A stretch of DNA of 64,000 nucleotides from Aporrectodea caliginosa (Eukaryota > Annelida > Clitellata > Crassiclitellata > Lumbricidae). Position numbers and translations under genes: made by a program. The notes under the pieces were generated by a model, which saw only the letters and a program-made list of their open reading frames with translations, had not been told where the DNA came from and searched no databases. The stretch spans positions 1,031,501 through 1,095,500 of the forward strand of contig JACEVL010000081.1 of assembly GCA_020284085.1 (NCBI GenBank), given 5' to 3'. How positions within the stretch are numbered: the first letter of the stretch is position 1; every line of letters begins with the position of its first letter. Shown one piece after another: positions 45,150-56,469 of the stretch.

Positions 45150-46375
45150 ATTCCAAAGGTAATTCAGAAGACAATTCAGAAGACCATCCAGAAGACAATT
45201 CAGAAGACCATCCAGAAGACAATTCAGAAGACCATACAGAAGACAATTCAGAAGACCATACAGAAGACCATACAGAAGACAATTCAGAAGACAATTCAGA
45301 AGACCATACAGAAGACCATTCAGAAGACCATACAGAAGACCATCCAGAAGACAATTCAGAAGACCATACAGAAGACCATACAGAAGACAATTCAGAAGAC
45401 AATTCAGAAGACCATACAGAAGACCATTCAGAAGACCATTCAGAAGACCATACAGAAGACCATTCAGAAGATTATTCAGAAGACCATACAGAAGACCATT
45501 CAGAAGACCATTCAGAAGACCATACAGAAGACCATTCAGAAGACCATTCAGAAGACCATACAGAAGACCATCCAGAAGACAATTCAGAAGACCATACAGA
45601 AGACCATACAGAAGACAATTCAGAAGACCATTCAGAAGACCATTCAGAAGACCATACAGAAGACCATTCAGAAGATTATTCAGAAGACCATACAGAAGAC
45701 CATTCAGAAGATTATTCAGAAGACCATTCGGAAGACAATTCAGTACACCGTTCAGAAGACCATACAGAAGGCCATTCAGAAGATTATTCAGAAGACCAAG
45801 CAGAAGACCATTCAGAGGACAAATCCTGAGACCATTCAGAAGATAAGTAAAAGACCATTCAGAAAACCATTCAGAAGACCATTCAGAAGACAATTCAGAA
45901 GACCATACAGAAGACCATTCTGAAGACCATACAGAAGACCATTCAGAAGACCATACAGAAGACCATTCAGAAGATTATTCAGAAGACCAATCAGAAGACC
46001 AGTCAGAGGACAAATCCTGAGACCATTCAGAAGATAAGTAAAAGACCATTCAGAAGACCATTCAGAAGATTATTCAGAAGACCATTCGGAATACAATTCA
46101 GTACACCGTTCAGAAAACCATACAGAAGGCCATTCAGAAGATTATTCAGAAGACCAAGCAGAAGACCATTCAGAGGACAAATCCTGAGACCATTCAGAAG
46201 ATAAGTAAAAGACCATTCAGAAGACAATTCAGAAGACCATACAGAAGACCATTCAGAAGACCATACAGAAGACCATTCAGAAGACCATACAGAAGACCAT
46301 TCAGAAGACCATACAGAAGACCAGAGAGCAGACCAAAGAGCGGACCATTCAGAAGATTATTCAGAAGACCGTTTG
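45150..46375. repeat. 12-bp satellite, about 1.2 kb, with higher-order structure
   Basis: Roughly 100 units of CAGAAGACCATT with variants at positions 9-12 (CAAT, CATA, CATC, TTAT). From about 45815 a longer block carrying GAGGACAAATCCTGAGACC and AGATAAGTAAAAGACC recurs at about 46005 and 46168, that is, a higher-order repeat of 160-190 bp. The minus strand is open for 274 codons (GLLYGLLN repeats, 45069-45893) only because 12 is a multiple of three. Confidence 0.95.
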
Positions 46376-46465
46376 TCGCACCATCGCAAACCTACCAAAC
46401 TGCATGGATCATCGTCATAATCGTCTTAACGTACTAGCTTTCAATAAGAGACTAGTTAATGGTTA

Positions 46466-46848
46466 CGTAGTGAATCCGTTCACGCCCCGGACGTGAGCGG
46501 ATTCCAAGCAACTACATTCACGCCCGTAACGCTAGGCCTATAAATAATTATTGGCTAAAGCATGTTATGTGAACTTGCTAACTTCCTTTGGAATTTCAAA
46601 TGGCGGACATCTTGAGGGTCATTTAGGGTCAGGTTCTGTGCCGTGAGGGTCGGTTAGGGTCAGGGTTAGGGGTTGTGTCGTCATTAAAAAACATGGTCAA
46701 CAATCTTCCACCGCTTTCGGGAGTGTTTATCGATCGACTCCTCTCACGTCCACAAAATCACGTGACATGCACTAACTAACTGCGAAGCGGGCGTGATTCG
46801 AGTCCTGTGTATTATACAATCACGTCGGGCGTGACTGTATCCACGACC
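46466..46848. mobile_element. TIR element with 9-bp target duplication (Mutator-like candidate)
   Basis: Flanked by identical TAATGGTTA at 46457-46465 and 46849-46857. The ends are imperfect inverted repeats (TGAATCCGTTCACGCCC at left; inverse right end GTGGATACAGTCACGCCC). A 9-bp duplication is typical of Mutator-like elements. The centre (46605-46690) carries telomere-like GGTTAGGGTCAGGGTTAGGG shared with 55970-56035. Confidence 0.7.
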
Positions 46849-46869
46849 TAATGGTTAATATCTTGGAGG

Positions 46870-47190
46870 ATGCAGACTGCATGGAGTGGCATTCACCGCT
46901 TTTTCCTTCCGTTTGATCTCTACAGATTCCTGCTTTTTAAAGGCATGTCTAAGTGACTCGCTTAGACCTCATCATTAAAACGCCGGAAGTGGCTATATAT
47001 AATGTTTGAAGTCAAAAGTACTTCATTATTGTGTGCCTGGGTATAATACAGGCCGTGATCGCCATCATTGGCAGAACTCAATTGAAAACATTAGGCTAAT
47101 TAATAAGTGGGGAGGCGCCCAAAAGGACTTCTGATCCACCGATGCCGATTGGGTTATACCGTGTCCTCTTGGTTATACTTACAAAGCAGA
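46870..47190. other. No gene recognised
   Basis: Unique sequence leading into the GT tract. Confidence 0.4.
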
Positions 47191-47193
47191 ATC

Positions 47194-47451
<258 letters not shown>

Positions 47452-47785
47452 TATCTGCATGTGTGCATGTGTGCATGCATACAGCTGCGAGACTACACTG
47501 CATAATGTGCATATGGCATTACATTACAGTACCCACTATCTATAAACTAGAGTATTTTTGTCTTAAGTGCATAACCCAGCTGGAACACCCGCGTTGGGCC
47601 AAAGTTGACCCAGTCACCCAGCGTTGGTCAATATTGGCCAATACAATGTTCAGAGTTTACCCTGGTAATTACGTATGCACCGAGAAACTCGTATCAAACT
47701 AGGTACATATATAATAGGTTTCAGACGAGGAAACGCCTTCTATAATAATTGGGCAATTGCGCGCAATGACATGAGTCCCAACCAA

Positions 47786-49290
47786 GGGCGTTGATAGACC
47801 ATGTATGTCATTACATTGTTCGTGGTTATTTGTGGCTAATAGAACAACAGTTACTGTTGTTATGTTTAAGTCGTGTAATAATGCATGGTCGTTATGGATC
47901 CGATGGTTTTCCAAAGTCCAAAACGAAAACTCTGTTGTCAGCAAAGTTTCTTAAGTCATTGGTGTCAAGTTACCATTCGGAATCAACTTGAGTCAGTCTT
48001 TCTGGTAAAACCCAAAACATGGGCGTATTTAGAGCGTAGTTTTACGGGTTCAAACCCCCCAAATAAGTTTCCGGAAATTTTTTATATGCTTTTACATGCG
48101 AAATACAAAAATCTTAACTTTTGCGACCATCTTCAATGGAAACCACCCCACCCCAAATCTTAAACCCCTCCGAATTTTTTCCTGGTTACGCCCATGAACC
48201 AATATATTTAGTCGACCTGGAACATAGCAATAGGGTTTAGTCGTGTGCAGATTTCTCTTTTATGATATAATTATATCGTTTCGATGACTGACCAGAAGAC
48301 AAATGATAATTCGTCATTTAAAGGACTGCACAAAGGGCTGAAACTGGGTCAAAAACCACGTTCCCTTGAGTGTTTGATCTGACTCTGCTCTCCTCTCGGA
48401 CGGACGCAGATTGCTTCTGTGTGGCGCTCTGAAATATTGGGTATTTACATTACGATGCAGATAGAAATACTGCACAACTTTGATCTTCCGTGCAAAGACG
48501 ATAAGAACTTTGTCTCAAGGTCCTTTACAAACATATTAATCGAGTCCCCAAAGCTAACAATTAACCAACATTGTTTACTCCCTCCATTTTTTTCACAGTA
48601 TTGTACTTTGTCTTTATGTTCCAGGTTGCGGTGTCAGCCTGTTTTGTAAAATAAACGAATATGCATACAAATACACCAGCCGTATAGGCCTACTTCTTAA
48701 AGGCGCTCTTAGTTTTCGGCTTAGGATGTTTTAATTTTCATGAAACTTTGGCAACGTTAAGACTCAATTTGAAACAACGGAAATCTTATACAGAAAAATT
48801 GCAGTTTCGCATTTTCGGGCAAACATTTTGTATCCGATTTACACAATAACAGTTTTTATAATCTGATTAAGGAATTCATTTAGTTGAACCATATCAGACG
48901 ACATACATCAAGCTTCGCTGCTGGACAACGAGGAAGGAGACATGGACGCCAGAACAAATGCAAAGTCCATCCAAGAGCATGCAGGACAAATGCAGCTTTC
49001 TCCATCTGAAGAACCAGATCAGGAGATAGCGAACATGCCAAGAAACCAAAATGAACTGAATGATGAACGTAAAACTGGTACGAAGCCCAGTGATGTCAAT
49101 GGAACTGATCGTGGAAAGAACCAGTTGATGCTAGTCGTAGCCTACTTATATCGATTATGCTCGTCTTGGTTTCTCTGACATTTTCTCAGTCTCTGTCTCC
49201 GGTCATGATCAAAAAGTACGACAACTCAAGTCCAATATCTCAAGATATTCTCATCGTTTATAAATATGTTCGTCAGGCTCTTGATAATTC
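47786..49290 (+). repeat. 1.5-kb segmental duplication, copy 1
   Basis: Starts AGGGCGTTGATAGA and is collinear and about 95% identical with 60583-62094. It includes a short TIR element (48018-48196, ends TGGGCGTA / TACGCCCA) and the 5' part of the otopetrin-like pseudogene. Copy 1 continues into more of that gene; copy 2 is cut by a LINE. Confidence 0.92.
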
Positions 49291-49745
49291 TCGCCATGTC
49301 TTTCTTCTTCTCGTTCGCCTGCATTCTCGACCTCTCGCACATTGTCGCTGCGGCTGGCAGTGATGAAATGTGGAAACTCTGCGGAGATGTGTTCTACAGA
49401 GAGTATACCTGATAGATCTGACCTATCATCTGACGCGCATTCTCTTCATGGGGGCTGAACTCGCATTCTGTTGCAAGTTCCACGGAACTCGCTTAAAACC
49501 AAAACGGATCCGTTCGCTGTGGGCTGATGATCGTAATGGCAGCAAATCTTGGACTCTGGTTCCTGTCTTCAGTCTATGAGGCGACAGAGCGAGACAGGCA
49601 TGAGGACGCCGAAGAAAAGAAGTGCAATCTAACGGAGAAATGGGAGAAATGGGAGACGTACGTCCATGAAACGAGCAGTGCCCACAAAGTAATGCACGTC
49701 ATGATTCGCTGTCTGTATCAATTTGCGATTGAATTTTCTCTGCTT
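48942..49745 (+). pseudogene. Otopetrin-like (proton channel) pseudogene, 5' portion
   Basis: Begins MDARTNAKSIQEHAG, an acidic hydrophilic N-terminus. The collinear sequence then gives, in shifting frames, hydrophobic segments: LMLVVAYLYR, IMLVLVSLTFSQS, LLIILAMSFFFSFACILDLS, ILFMGAELAFCCKFHGTRL, LMIVMAANLGLWFLSSVYEA and CLYQFAIEFSLLV. The order and character of the last four (a Cys loop, a KFHGTRL loop, a conserved Asn-Leu-x-x-W helix with acidic C-cap, LYxFxIEFSLL) fit otopetrins, multi-pass membrane proteins forming proton-selective channels. Breaks: a 4-bp deletion relative to copy 2 at about 49155 (copy 2 has an extra ATCG), stops at about 49362 and 49409, and frame changes thereafter. 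A SINE tail and LINE fragment replace the rest after 49745. The family assignment is from memory of the motif pattern and needs a search. Confidence 0.55.
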
Positions 49746-49771
49746 GTCCATTCAATCATTCATTCATTTCA

Positions 49772-49828
49772 GGAATTTATATAGCGCCCCTTCAAGAAGC
49801 CTACTCAGAGGCGCTCCCAGTCCAACCA
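49772..49828 (-). mobile_element. SINE 3'-tail fragment, minus strand
   Basis: Inverse of the common tail (GCGCCTCTGAGTAGGCTTC, GGGGCGCTATATAAATT) preceded by an ATTC repeat. Confidence 0.7.
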
Positions 49829-49833
49829 CGGTG

Positions 49834-50361
49834 ATACAAAAAATAGCAAAAAATGTTGGCATCCTGTCCAGAGCATCTCATTTGCTTCCAAAATGTATTC
49901 GATCTCAACTTTATTACTCGTTAGTATACCCTTACTTCACGTATTGCAATTTAGTATGGGCCTCTAACTATACCTCAAGATTAAATAAATTAGTACTACT
50001 GCAGAAGAGAGCGGTGCGAATAATTGCTAGGGCTCCCCGTGGCTCGCATACTGGCCCATTATTTGCAGACCTCCACATTCTTAGGTTTTGTCAGATTAAT
50101 AAGCTTCAGGTGTGTGATTTCTTCTATCGCTTTGACCACAACCTCCTACCGAACGTTTACCGGTGCTTTTTCCAACAAGGCTCCGACATACATCCATATT
50201 ATACTAGAAACTCTAGATCGTATCGTAGCGTACAGGCACATTCTAACTCTCGTAGATTCTCCATCAGATTTATGGGTCCCGCAATCTGGAACTCGCTTCC
50301 TCTAAATATTAAACAGGCACCAAATTTACACATATTTAAAAAATGCTGCGATCATATTTAA
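49834..50361 (+). pseudogene. LINE RT C-terminal fragment (Jockey/CR1-like)
   Basis: About 175 open codons: GILSRASHLLPKCIRSQLYY, LVYPYFTYCNLVWASNYTSR, LVLLQKRAVRIIARAPRG, then the terminal GPAIWNSLPLNIKQ. This is the RT thumb and C-terminal region. It is the same family as 27490-28505 but less decayed. It lacks the catalytic palm, so it is 5'-truncated, and its frame is fused by chance to the upstream SINE tail (frame opens at 49723). Confidence 0.8.
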
Positions 50362-50714
50362 TCAATGAGAACTAAATTAAACACTCTATTGGGTTAAATA
50401 GTTGTCAGTAGTTAAGTAGTAGTTAAGTTTAGTAGTTAAGAGTCATATGTTTTGAACTAATATTGTTCCCTTTGCAAGTTTAAGTTTTGTAGTCTGTTTT
50501 AAGACACGTACTTTAAGTTATCTGTTCCGTCCCTATTTACTACCTGGTAATTGGGGTCCCTCCTCTAAGCGGGATTCTTATCCCTTCTGGGGCCCCGTTG
50601 TTGCCTGCGTTCCAATGATTTGTTTTCTTTGCTGAGTTTATGTTTGTCTATTGTTTGCATTATATTGATTTGCTGTGTTTATGCTTGTATATTGGTTCGC
50701 AAAGGTTTCAATAA

Positions 50715-50757
50715 ATAAAATGAAATGAAATGAAAAAATGAAATGAAATGAAATGAA
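50715..50757. repeat. (AAATG)n LINE tail repeat
   Basis: Eight GAAAT units at the 3' end of the minus-strand LINE that follows. Confidence 0.9.
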
Positions 50758-51062
50758 ACAAGTAAGTCTTAAGGAGCCTGTAGAACGTAGATGAATTATC
50801 CCTAGGTAACAGGCGTATCTCCAACGGGAGACCATTCCAGATAGAAGGACCTACAGCTGAGAAAGCACGACGCTGACCGGTTGAGGTTCTAGCACGATGG
50901 ACCAAAAGCTCCCCGCTAGAAGCAGAGCAAAGGGCAGCACATCAGGTACAGGACAACAGAGCTCACGTAGATAGTTCGGAGCATAGTCAAGGAGGCAGCG
51001 CCGAACCAGCGCAGCGATTCTGTACTCGACGCGTCACGCGCTGCGAGACAGGGAGCCAGCGT
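50758..51062 (-). pseudogene. L2/CR1-like LINE RT 3' fragment, part A (split by hAT)
   Basis: The minus-strand frame contains RARTSTGQRRAFSAVGPSIW and NGLPLEIRL, the C-terminal end. The gene is continued at 52012-52270 once the hAT at 51063-52011 is skipped. Confidence 0.8.
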
Positions 51063-52011
51063 CAGTGTGATTCTCGTTAACGATAACGATAACGAAAATG
51101 TTCGTTGACGAAGATAAAATGATTTCGTTAACTATGACTATAACTATAACTAAAAATATCACTAACTATAACTATAACTATAACGAAAATAACACTAACG
51201 AAAATTCATTGTTATTTTCGTTAATGCAAAAAATTAAATAATTAAGGCTAAAAGCAAAATTGTGCGTATTAATTGTGCGTATCACAATTTGCTCAGAGGT
51301 TTGAAAACCGTTGAAGCATAGGTGCATTCAGCTTCATGAATACACGACCCTCCAAATTAACTGACAAATCGCATAATAAAAAAATCGATAACTAAAGTTT
51401 CTGGAACTTGCTAACTAATGAGTCTGATAATTTTACTGCACACTAATATCTCATCATTTTGGATGTCTTCGCCGAGTTCCCCTCTACACGCCTATTTCTA
51501 TCACTTCTTCTTTGTATGTAGGTGTATGGTAATAGGCTACTTGAGATGACTGAGTAGATAAGTCATGTTTTTACCGGCTATGGGCCACAAGACTTCCCTT
51601 ATTACAACCAACACTGTTAATACTGCACAAACTTGAAAACACCGCTGACGAACTTTTATTTGAGACCGATTCGTACTTGAAATGACTCCAGAGAGCATTC
51701 CCACGCTTGCGGCCACTCAAAAACTTCAAAGTCGTGTGGTCATGAAGCTGAATGCACCCATGCTTCAAAGGCTTTCAAAGCTCTGAGCAAATTGTGAAAC
51801 AGCGTGTTAATAAGCACAATTTTGCTTATAGCCTTAATTTATTGTAACTACTCGTAAGTTGTAACTAAAATTAACTAAAATAAAAATCCATTAACTATGA
51901 CTATAACTATAACTAAAAAATAATACTAACTATAACTATAACTAAAATAAAAAACCATTAACTATAACTGTAACTATAACTAAAATAAAGTCTGTAAGGA
52001 GAATAACACTG
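51063..52011. mobile_element. 949-bp hAT foldback element inserted in a LINE
   Basis: Starts CAGTGTGATTCTCGTTAACG; the inverse right end is CAGTGTTATTCTCCTTACAG. It is flanked by a perfect 8-bp duplication GCCAGCGT (51055-51062 and 52012-52019). About 300 bp at each side are inverted copies (for example CAATTTGCTCAGAGSTTTGA and GGTGCATTCAGCTTCATGA), and both carry AACTATAACTATAACTAAAA repeats. No transposase; a long hairpin is predicted. Confidence 0.9.
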
Positions 52012-52019
52012 GCCAGCGT

Positions 52020-52270
52020 AGGGTGCCATGCATGTATACGCCGAAACAGAGGCAATAAAATTTTATGGATTCGCCCAATTAGCCGGGCTGCAGAGCGAAG
52101 AACCCAGTCTAGTCGGGCTACAATGCAAGAGGCAGACCAACCAGTATAGAACAACAGAAGTCCAAGCGGCTGGTGACAAAATGCGTGGACAAGGGTAGCA
52201 GAAGCATCCTGGGATAGGGAACGAGAGATAGCCCGTAGCTGACGTAGTTGCAGTATGGGAATTGTCAAAA
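52020..52270 (-). pseudogene. L2/CR1-like LINE RT 3' fragment, part B
   Basis: The minus-strand frame has LRQLRAISRSLSQDASATLV and LRSAARLIGRI, the segment that precedes part A in the protein. Frame partly broken. Confidence 0.8.
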
Positions 52271-52279
52271 ATAACTGGG

Positions 52280-53300
52280 GGTTAGACGTTGATTTATACG
52301 CAGTTTGGGTGTGAAATGTAGACTTTACTATGGGATCCTAAAAAGACTGGGGGGTTGAACCCCCAACCCCTCCGGCACATCTCACCCTGCGTAGTTGGCA
52401 GTAACAGCCACGAGTGAGCTGATTGATGTGCATAGAGAAACTAAGTTCCTCATCCAGTGTAGCTACATTGAGGCACGAGGAGGCAATTGCCTCCTGTTGC
52501 CTTTTTTATATAGGCCTACCCGTAATTTGCTCAGAGCTTCAATTGACAAATGACCCCAATGACCAGGATTCGGCCAATGGTCTGTGAAGTTGCCTACTCT
52601 TGAATTTAAGTCTCGCTACGTGCCTGAGTAGGCCTATAGGCTAATAGCAGAAGTTAACATGGAGATGTAGAATTTGATAGTCCAGTGTGTGGCAATAATG
52701 AAAATGCGATTGAAAAAATATCGAACCTATTTGCTGTTGTATAAATAGGCATATTGTCTTTGTAAAACCCTCTGGAAACGCCAGAGTGCTCAACAATGTC
52801 AATCTAATCGGGTACCGGTAATAGTCACCGTAATACAGAGAAAACGTTCATATATCATTACCATAACCTGATAACCAGTGTCAAATCCACTTTAACAGCG
52901 CCGTACAAAATAATGCCAATAATGTAGGCCATAATTATTGTAGCTGTAGGCATAAACAATTTAAACTCTTGCGCCGCTGTAGCCTGTAGGCCTATATATA
53001 AGCAGGCCCTACTGCATAAGCTGATCTGCAGTAGCTCATGTTACTCTGAAGTCTGAAGTGTATGCATGTTTGCTTTATGTTAGATTTTGGGTTGGAGCTA
53101 CAGATCTAGTATTATCAAGGATCGACTGTGGTTAAATTTCATAAGCTAGCGTTAATCAGTGAGCGCCTCTGCATGAGTAGGCCCCTAGTCTGTCTGAAAT
53201 TGTGCTATGTAAGTTTAAAAGTGCAATTAGGCCTACTATGGCACATTGGCACTGCAGATTTGATAATGCATGCAAGCCTATAATAACCGGACGGTCGCAC
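52280..53300. other. No gene recognised
   Basis: 52325-52400 has a GGGGGGTTGAACCCCCAACC palindrome-like segment. The rest is AT-rich with four TAGGCCTA sites (52513-53228). Confidence 0.4.
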
Positions 53301-53305
53301 CACTG

Positions 53306-53695
53306 CAGTGGCGTACCGAGGGGGGGGCAGGGGGCGAGTCGCCCCGGGCGGCACTTGAGTAGGGGCGGCAAAATAGGGTTGAAAAAAATAAAAGAAGGAG
53401 TGAATGCATAAAAAAATTGGAAAAGTATAAGAGAAAGTAATAAAAGTAGACAAAGAAGGTAGGAAAGGAAGAAAAATAATTCACTAAAAGCACGGGCGCA
53501 GGAAGGGCGGCTTCGCTCCTAATAACAACGACAGTATAAGAGGGCAAAAAAAAGCAAAAAAAAAAAAAAAAAAGGTCATCAGAAATTTTTGCGGAAGTAA
53601 TGAAGAAAATTTTTATGGAAATTTCCAAAGTGAAGTGCGCGGAGCGGCATTTTGGGCCGTCGCCCAGTGCGGCATTTGACCTCCGTACGCCACTG
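53306..53695. mobile_element. 390-bp hAT MITE
   Basis: The ends are CAGTGGCGTACCGAGG and, inverted, CAGTGGCGTACGGAGG. The flanks are CACCACTG (53298-53305) and GACCACTG (53696-53703), an 8-bp duplication with one mismatch. A-rich interior. Confidence 0.85.
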
Positions 53696-53709
53696 GACCA
53701 CTGACACTA

Positions 53710-54115
53710 AACTGGAATCTCATCTTAATCTGTCTAGAGTTAAAGCAGCGTTAGACGGTCAATTCAGCCGACCAATCCTCTTCCTTCTGGCAAATCTTCC
53801 GTTCCTTCTCCAATCTCGTCGCTCATCCACCATCATGATACGCTACACTGTGCTACTATTCAGAAATAGTAGGCTAACGGGCCTACGTAGAATGTAGGCC
53901 TACTTCTAAACCACATAAATTTACGCCGATCGACAAAAGTCGAACAAAGTCATGTTCGTGGTTATTATGACATTGCTTAAGTCTGGCTCAATTTTGGCAT
54001 GCTGGAAACAGAGTCTGATATGATATTTCGAAGTAGGCCTAGGCCTATATAAATTATTTCAGACCAACGACCTCTTAGATATAATAGTTTCAGACAGACG
54101 ATAATAATATTACGG
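53710..54115. other. No gene recognised
   Basis: Short frames only. Three TAGGCCTA sites, two overlapping at about 54034. Confidence 0.4.
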
Positions 54116-54349
54116 TAAGACAACGTTCAGTGCGACCACTCCTTGGGATTTGTCCCAAGATCATGGGATTTTGGGGTCAGACTTGGGATCTGGGGATTTT
54201 GCAAAGTAGCAATCTTGGGATTTTGTAAGGTCTACAGACTAGTTTTTACCGTACTTTCCAACAGCGGCAGCGAATCAGATTAGGAAAACTCGCTAAGTGG
54301 GTCAGTCTGAAAGACGTTTAGTGTTATTGTAACTTGTTAGCATCATAAT

Positions 54350-54718
54350 TTGTTAATTCAATGTTATGGTGCGGTTTTTTCTTGCCAGTTCTTAACTCGG
54401 CACTTTGCGAATAATTGTGATTATTTAATCTCGCATGGGCTCTTGGGAGTCAGGCTTTATGATGTGGTCCGGTCCACCGGGGCCACTGTCAACCGAATGC
54501 TTTATTGTTCCCAAGTGTGGTGGGGCTTTGCCAGCAAACAGGAACGTGACTCTCTAAGTGTTGTGGTCCGCAAGCTGGTACGCTTTGGCTTCCTACCCAA
54601 ATCTTTCCCTACTTTTGAGGAACTCTGTAAAAAAGCCGACCAAGACCTTTTTAGAAATATCTTAAATAATCCTGGACATATCCTTCATTACCTATTAGGC
54701 CTACCCATTGCCTTCTAG
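54350..54718 (+). pseudogene. LINE RT C-terminal fragment (third clade)
   Basis: The 122-codon frame contains MLYCSQVWWGFASKQERDSL, VRKLVRFGFLP, FPTFEELCKKADQDLFRNIL and NNPGHILHYLL, a highly recognisable C-terminal region of one LINE clade (Jockey/I-like), different from the two others here. The extreme 3' UTR is also present inverted at 56395-56463. Confidence 0.75.
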
Positions 54719-54755
54719 ATACTACAGGCCGTAATGCTGATTGTGTGACGTCATC
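54700..54755 (+). repeat. LINE 3' end, inverted partner at 56395-56463
   Basis: CATTGCCTTCTAGATACTAC followed by AGGCCGTAAT and TGTGACGTCA. The reverse complement occurs at 56395-56463. Confidence 0.85.
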
Positions 54756-54836
54756 AATGAAGTCCGTGGGCTTGCTTGAACTGTGTATGAATGGGTACAG
54801 AAATTAGACGCGTAATCGTAATTGTAAGCTCCAAAT

Positions 54837-54920
54837 TTCTAAAGCACCACTAGAAGTTATAAGCGCAAGACATGAGCTTATTCACAAGCGCTGCGTCAAG
54901 TCAGAAGGGTTTTCCAAAGA
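54837..54920 (+). repeat. Dispersed repeat fragment shared with 42296-42380
   Basis: See 42296. Confidence 0.6.
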
Positions 54921-55198
54921 GTTAAAAGGATACCGGTTTCCAGATCAAGAGAGGAGGCAGAGCAGCTGCTAAGGCAGATATCGTTCAGTATAGATTTAGA
55001 AGGTAGAGGATCAAATGAGCAGCGTTTAAAGTGGCGTGGGAACTGTGGGAACGGCATTCCCACTGCTCTGGAAATTTGTTGCTTGAGTTCCCACTGCTCA
55101 CCATGCAATGGGACCATGATAACACATGTATTCCAATAAAACTATTCTTCGGAGTTCCCACTGCTCACGCAAACCACTTTAACCACTGCAGATACGTC

Positions 55199-55312
55199 AG
55201 GGTAGGAACTCCGCCACTACTCTACCTGTGGTAGTGCCAGTCCCAAGCCTGGAGAAGGAGGAGGGCGAAACTAATCATCTTTGTTATGACAGTGTCGTTA
55301 AACAGCAACCAA
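55199..55312 (+). mobile_element. Short LINE-derived element, copy 3
   Basis: AACTCCGCCACTACTCTACC, TGTGGTAGTGCCAGTCCCAA, GGAGGAGGGCG and the tail CTTTGTTATGACAGTGTCGT. Almost identical to 7655-7775. Followed directly by a tRNA-SINE. Confidence 0.75.
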
Positions 55313-55317
55313 GGGTA

Positions 55318-55492
55318 ATTAATTCTAGAGTATGGGTTCGATCCTTGTCCAGGCGGTTTAACTGTGTAGGGACCTTGAGCAAGTCCTTCACTCAAAATTG
55401 CTCTGCAATATACTGTATCTGCGACTTCGTCATGTGTGCACTTCTGAACTTTGTAAAAAGGGTTATATCAAATTACAATGTAATCTTGTCCA
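55318..55492 (+). mobile_element. tRNA-derived SINE (head truncated)
   Basis: B box GGGTTCGATCCTTG, body GTGTAGGGACCTTGAGCAAG, and the 3' region CATGTGTGCACTTCTGAACT..AAATTACAATGTAAT as in the 2487 copy. Confidence 0.8.
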
Positions 55493-55908
55493 GATTCAGC
55501 CACTGTTGTAGCCTACTCCGTGATCATCCCTGGTCTGCATCTCAGAATGTCTATCTTTTGGCCTTTTTCTCTTCACAAGAGGTTCTGATGATAAAAATGG
55601 ACAGTTGTGAAAAATTGATGGGTACGCATCTCTTGCCAGTTTCGGATGCTTTCGTGACACACTCAGTACACATCCATCAGAACGCATGGCAGTGTCCATT
55701 CTAACGACAAATGCTTCAGCAAAATACTTAATGCATATTTATGTATTGACGTTCACTGGAAAATTGTCTCTTGATCAAGGAAGGAATCCGTCGCAAGCAG
55801 CTTTGTAGCTTTTCCTCATTTCCTTTACACTCATTAAGTAGCCTTATGCTAAAGATTGACGTATAATCTGATTTCTCGTTCTTGCGCGTGTAGTTAGAAC
55901 TACGTCCG

Positions 55909-56121
55909 GCAAGCTGATAGAATCGGGGGCTGAAGGATATAGTGCGTAAGTTTACTGGCGTCGTGAGTGTCCGTTAGGGTGAGGTTAGGCGTCGTGAGGG
56001 TCTGTTAGGGTCAGGGCTAGGGTTTAGCGTCGTCATTAGAAAAACCCCTACCGTCCGACGTCCGCGCAGCACGCCCAGAAATACTGTAAAATCCTTCAGC
56101 CCCCGATACTATAAGTTTGCC
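55909..56121. mobile_element. MITE with ATCGGGGGCTGAAGGAT termini, copy 1
   Basis: Perfect 17-bp inverted arms (about 55922-55938 and 56090-56106) within roughly 30-bp TIRs reaching GCAARCT. The core repeats telomere-like GTTAGGGTSAGG and TTAGGGTCAGGGCTAGGG. A 5' half copy lies at 57611-57690. Confidence 0.8.
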
Positions 56122-56394
56122 CGTACAACAATGACGAGATAACGGATTTTAGTCCAACCCAAAGACGTGATCGACGATGACGACGATAGAATCCAAACGT
56201 GCAAAACTTCAATTATTAATATTTATACGTTCTAACAAAGAATAAGAAAGCGTAACTTGATTATAAATCTCACTATTTAACTATATTATTCGATAATTTG
56301 CAACGATATTCGAAGTTTCAGTCAGGAAAGTAAAAAATAAACGAATATCGCTTTACGTGTTGACATTTGCAACGAAACGATGAAGGACCGTCAG

Positions 56395-56463
56395 CGTGAC
56401 GTCACACGCCTAAATTTAGTCAGGATTACGGCCTGTAGTATCTAGAAGGCAATGGCCTACCCT
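56395..56463 (-). repeat. LINE 3' end, minus strand (partner 54700-54755)
   Basis: Inverse of the third-clade LINE 3' end. Confidence 0.85.
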
Positions 56464-56469
56464 GTCCTA

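Noticed and set aside
45069..45893. 274-codon leucine-rich frame (GLLYGLLN repeats)
   Set aside because: Open only because the 12-bp satellite unit is a multiple of three; no non-repeat domain.
46605..46690. Interstitial telomere array
   Set aside because: GGTTAGGG-like words are few, irregular and lie inside TIR elements repeated at 55970 and 57660.
52325..52400. GGGGGGTTGAACCCCC palindrome as a transposon end
   Set aside because: No partner end or duplication seen; could be chance in homopolymer-rich sequence.
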